A stretch of DNA of 9,753 bases from Brevundimonas vancanneytii (lineage in GTDB: Bacteria > Pseudomonadota > Alphaproteobacteria > Caulobacterales > Caulobacteraceae). The notes under the pieces are model-generated. The model saw only the letters and a program-made list of their open reading frames with translations, had not been told where the DNA came from and searched no databases. This document shows positions 7,612 to 9,753 of the stretch, piece after piece. The stretch covers positions 1 to 9,753 of the forward strand of contig CAMCIP010000079.1 of NCBI GenBank assembly GCA_945874855.1, read 5' to 3'. Made by a program: the position numbers and the translations under genes. Every line of letters begins with the position of its first letter. Position 1 is the stretch's first letter.

Positions 7612-8985
7612 TCACCCGGCAAGGCTGTTGAGCCAGTCTTCGAGGTTGGTCCAGCCATCGCGGTTCCTGTCCTCCGCACCATCCGCGTCATTGGTTGGGT
7701 CCAGCCCATGGGCCCGCTCCCAATCATCGGGCATGCCGTCGCCGTCGCCGTCAACCCAGGGTGTGCCCGTCTCCAGTTCAGGCCAGCCGCCGACCTCGTT
7801 CTGGGAGTCGATGAGACGACCCGCGCGCGACCTGACCCCCGCCACGATGCGGGCGTCGACAGGATCGCGCGGCCAGGCCCCCGCCTTCGACACCACAGCC
7901 TCGGCGGTCGCCGCGGGATCCGCGTCCGGGACGCTCGCCCATTCGGGGCGCGCCGTCAGCTTCTCGCCCGGGCCGCCGTCGAAGCGGACCAGGGACCAGG
8001 GGTCGGCCGGCACCGTGCCGTCCATGGCATTGCCCTCGAACCAGGCCACCGCAAGGGGATCGGAGTCCTCGAACGCCAGTCGGCCCTGCGACGCGGGTCC
8101 CGGCAGATAGGCGTTGCCGATGAAGGTATAGGTCGAGATCGATCCGGTATCGGCGTTGTAGCCGGCGGTTGATCCGCCCCAGTTGGAGAAGACGTTCTGG
8201 CGGAACTCGAACAGGGGCCCGACGGGGTCGATTGACGGCGGATTATAGTTGCCCGGTCGGGGCATGCGCGCCCGGTGATCGGACCAGAGATTGTGATGAA
8301 AGGTGATCCGCGCGCCATGGCCGCCGCGCGCCAGGGTGCCGTAGCCATGGTCGCCCTTGGCATGGGCCGAGACGTTCAGCGACTCCGCGATGATCGACCA
8401 CTGCACGGTCACGTCGTAGATTCCGCGCTCCGGCGGGTCGTAGCGACTGCCGATCGAAAGGGTCTCATCCACCGACCAGCTGGCGGAGACGTGGTCCAGG
8501 ATGATGCGGCGACCTCGCTCGATGGAAATGGCGTCGGCTTCCACCATGCTCTCGTCACCGAGGCGGGACCGCAGGTGACGGATCACCACGTCGTCGGCGC
8601 GGACGACGAGGGGCTGGTCGCGGATGGCGATGCCGCCGCCGGGAGCGGTCTGGCCCGCGACCGTGATCCGGCCGTGGCGAATGACGAGCGGTGAGGCCAG
8701 CCGGATGGTGCCCCCAACGTCGAAGACCACGGTCCGCGGGCCCTCGGACTCCACCGCCGCGCGCAGCGTGCCCGGGCCGGCGTCGGCCAGGGAGGTGACG
8801 CGCAGAACAGGACCGCCACGTCCCCCGACCGCCAGACGCCCCGCGCCCTCCGCCCCCGGGAAGGCCGGAACGGCAACGGTCTGGGCCGAGGCAGGGGAGT
8901 GTGCGCTTACGGCAACGGTTGCCAGGGCGACGACGAGGGTCATCCCTGCCGCGTGGGAGAACGGGGTTGCGGAAGGACGCATCAT
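7612..8985 (-). CDS. Secreted pectate lyase, PL1-type, with C-terminal calcium-binding tail
   Basis: Pectate lyases cut polygalacturonate by beta-elimination, leaving 4,5-unsaturated oligouronides. The 457-residue protein starts with a signal peptide (cut expected after PASA, residue 34). It then shows the parallel beta-helix features FPGAEGAGRLAVGGRGG (42-58), VTSLADAGPGTLRAAV (63-78), TVAGQTAPGGGIAIR (108-122), DHVSASWSVDETLSIG (164-179) and FHHNLWSDHRARMPRPGN (229-246). R240 and R243 align by pattern with the catalytic and substrate-binding arginines of PelC-type PL1 enzymes (inference). Residues 412-449 hold Asp-rich loops DGDGDGMPDDWE and DADGAEDRNRDGWTNLEDW, similar to thrombospondin type 3 or dockerin-like calcium sites. 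The start at 8985 (MMRPSATPF) is supported by GAGAAG eight bases upstream and gives a proper signal peptide; the frame extends 53 codons further, through the operators, and is rejected there. The gene is divergent from a TonB-dependent receptor. Confidence 0.93.
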   Translation of the reverse strand: MMRPSATPFSHAAGMTLVVALATVAVSAHSPASAQTVAVPAFPGAEGAGRLAVGGRGGPVLRVTSLADAGPGTLRAAVESEGPRTVVFDVGGTIRLASPLVIRHGRITVAGQTAPGGGIAIRDQPLVVRADDVVIRHLRSRLGDESMVEADAISIERGRRIILDHVSASWSVDETLSIGSRYDPPERGIYDVTVQWSIIAESLNVSAHAKGDHGYGTLARGGHGARITFHHNLWSDHRARMPRPGNYNPPSIDPVGPLFEFRQNVFSNWGGSTAGYNADTGSISTYTFIGNAYLPGPASQGRLAFEDSDPLAVAWFEGNAMDGTVPADPWSLVRFDGGPGEKLTARPEWASVPDADPAATAEAVVSKAGAWPRDPVDARIVAGVRSRAGRLIDSQNEVGGWPELETGTPWVDGDGDGMPDDWERAHGLDPTNDADGAEDRNRDGWTNLEDWLNSLAG

Positions 8986-8993
8986 CGGGCTAG

Positions 8994-8999
8994 CTTCTC
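8994..8999 (-). promoter_or_regulatory. Ribosome binding site that sets the pectate lyase start
   Basis: GAGAAG on the minus strand is eight bases before the ATG at 8985. The next ATG (8982) is in the same frame but further away. Confidence 0.5.
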
Positions 9000-9001
9000 G
9001 A

Positions 9002-9017
9002 TTGATACCGGTGTCAG
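9002..9017. promoter_or_regulatory. Putative LacI-family operator, proximal to the pectate lyase gene
   Basis: TTGATACCGGTGTCAG is an imperfect copy of the palindrome at 9035-9052, with the right half GGTGTCA intact. Its centre is 34 bases from the other site, and it lies just upstream of the lyase ribosome binding site, where a bound repressor would block transcription of the lyase gene. Confidence 0.6.
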
Positions 9018-9034
9018 GCGCAGTAGCACCTGTT

Positions 9035-9052
9035 TTTGACACCGGTGTCAAA
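9035..9052. promoter_or_regulatory. Putative LacI-family operator, perfect 18-base palindrome
   Basis: TTTGACACCGGTGTCAAA is identical to its own reverse complement and has a central CCGG, as expected for a LacI-family dimer site. It lies between the divergent pectate lyase and TonB-dependent receptor genes. It contains TTGACA, the consensus -35 hexamer, on both strands, pointing outward to each gene. Convincing -10 elements at the normal spacing were not seen. Confidence 0.7.
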
Positions 9053-9135
9053 CGATCGACCCGAAGCGGTCGGACGCAAAAAACAGATAGACCGGGGGAA
9101 CCCCGGCATCCTGTATGCCCATAGGGAGGAGGCAT

Positions 9136-9753
9136 ATGTCGCACGTCATCCAGGCCGGGTCCGCCCGCGCCCTCCGCCGCACCTTGACCGCCGGTGCTTC
9201 CGGCCTCGTCATCGCCCTGACGCTCGCCGTCAGCGGTGCGCTCGCCCAGGTCCAGGACCCCGATCAGGCCACCGAGGTCGACGAGATCGTCGTCACGGGC
9301 TTCCGCGCCAGCCTTAGCGCTGGTCTGGACGCCAAGCGCCGCGAGACCGGCGTGGTGGACGTCATCGTGGCTGAGGACATCGCCGACTTCCCCGACCTGA
9401 ACCTGGCCGAAGCCATCCAGCGCGTGCCGGGCGTCGCCATCGACCGTGACGCGGGCGAGGGCCGCTCGATCACCGTGCGCGGCCTGGGTTCGGACTTCAC
9501 CCGCACCCGCATCAACGGCATGGAGGCCCAGGCCACCACCGGCGGCACCGACTCCTCGGGCGGCGCCAACCGCGGCCGTGGCTTCGACTTCAACGTCTTC
9601 GCCTCCGAACTGTTCGAGCGCATCACCGTGCGCAAGACCGCCGCCGCCGAGACGGAGGAGGGGTCATTGGGCGCCACGGTCGATCTGCAGGCCACGCGCC
9701 CCTTCAGCTTCAGGGGCTTCACCGTCGCTGCCTCGGCGCAGGCGGGCTACAAT
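9136..9753 (+). CDS. TonB-dependent outer-membrane receptor, N-terminal part (cut by window end)
   Basis: The first 206 codons are present with no stop. The start ATG at 9136 has a strong ribosome binding site, GGGAGGAGG (9124-9132). A long signal peptide ends near GALA (residue 37), followed by the TonB box DEIVVTG (49-55) and the plug domain: FRASLSAGLDAKRRETGVVD, then DIADFPDLNLAEAIQRVPGV (81-100), ITVRGLGSDFTRTRINGME (112-130) and ERITVRKTAAAETEEGSLGA (161-180). These plug sequences are typical of the Xanthomonas/Caulobacter group of receptors that import plant-derived oligosaccharides. The beta-barrel, which would come next in a protein of about 900-1000 residues, is outside the window. 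Divergence from pectate lyase and the shared operator region suggest that it takes up oligogalacturonides; the substrate is inferred from context only. Confidence 0.93.
   Translation, partial: MSHVIQAGSARALRRTLTAGASGLVIALTLAVSGALAQVQDPDQATEVDEIVVTGFRASLSAGLDAKRRETGVVDVIVAEDIADFPDLNLAEAIQRVPGVAIDRDAGEGRSITVRGLGSDFTRTRINGMEAQATTGGTDSSGGANRGRGFDFNVFASELFERITVRKTAAAETEEGSLGATVDLQATRPFSFRGFTVAASAQAGYN

Noticed and set aside
8986..9144. Upstream extension of the pectate lyase frame
   Set aside because: The extra 53 codons run through both operator sites and would bury the signal peptide; the ATG at 8985 has a ribosome binding site and gives a normal secretion signal.

Overview
The window looks like chromosomal DNA from an alphaproteobacterium of the Caulobacterales, with Brevundimonas or a close relative most likely. 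This rests on the high G+C content, the strong third-position G/C bias in every gene, the familiar protein sequences, and a TonB-dependent receptor of the type expanded in Caulobacter and Xanthomonas. The genus is inference; no rRNA or other marker gene is present.

Left part (1-1500, minus strand): the start of gcvH and a complete gcvT, both for the glycine cleavage system, preceded by a clear tandem glycine riboswitch. Next comes a small secreted protein of unknown function (1551-2015, minus). Diverging from it is acs, acetyl-CoA synthetase (2203-4149, plus). These look like housekeeping genes.

Right part (4226-9753): a pectin/polyuronate utilisation locus. It contains a LacI-family regulator (plus), an RpiB-family isomerase of the DhuI type (minus), a divergent KduD-like dehydrogenase (plus), a small DUF3592-like membrane protein (minus, probably unrelated), a secreted PL1-type pectate lyase with a C-terminal calcium-binding tail (minus), and the first 206 codons of a divergent TonB-dependent receptor (plus, cut by the window end).

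The proposed division of labour is as follows. The lyase cuts polygalacturonate outside the inner membrane, and the receptor imports the oligomers across the outer membrane. After conversion to unsaturated monouronate by enzymes not in the window, the RpiB-like isomerase and the KduD-like dehydrogenase carry 4-deoxy-5-ketouronate to 2-keto-3-deoxygluconate (KDG). The two divergent promoter regions share a palindromic motif, TGACACCGGTGTCA or variants (6011-6024, 9002-9017, 9035-9052). This is a good candidate operator for the LacI-family protein and ties the locus together. I see no RNA genes, CRISPR arrays, insertion sequences or other mobile DNA. I found no clearly undescribed system; the most useful observations are the shared operator and the use of an RpiB-family enzyme where KduI would be expected.
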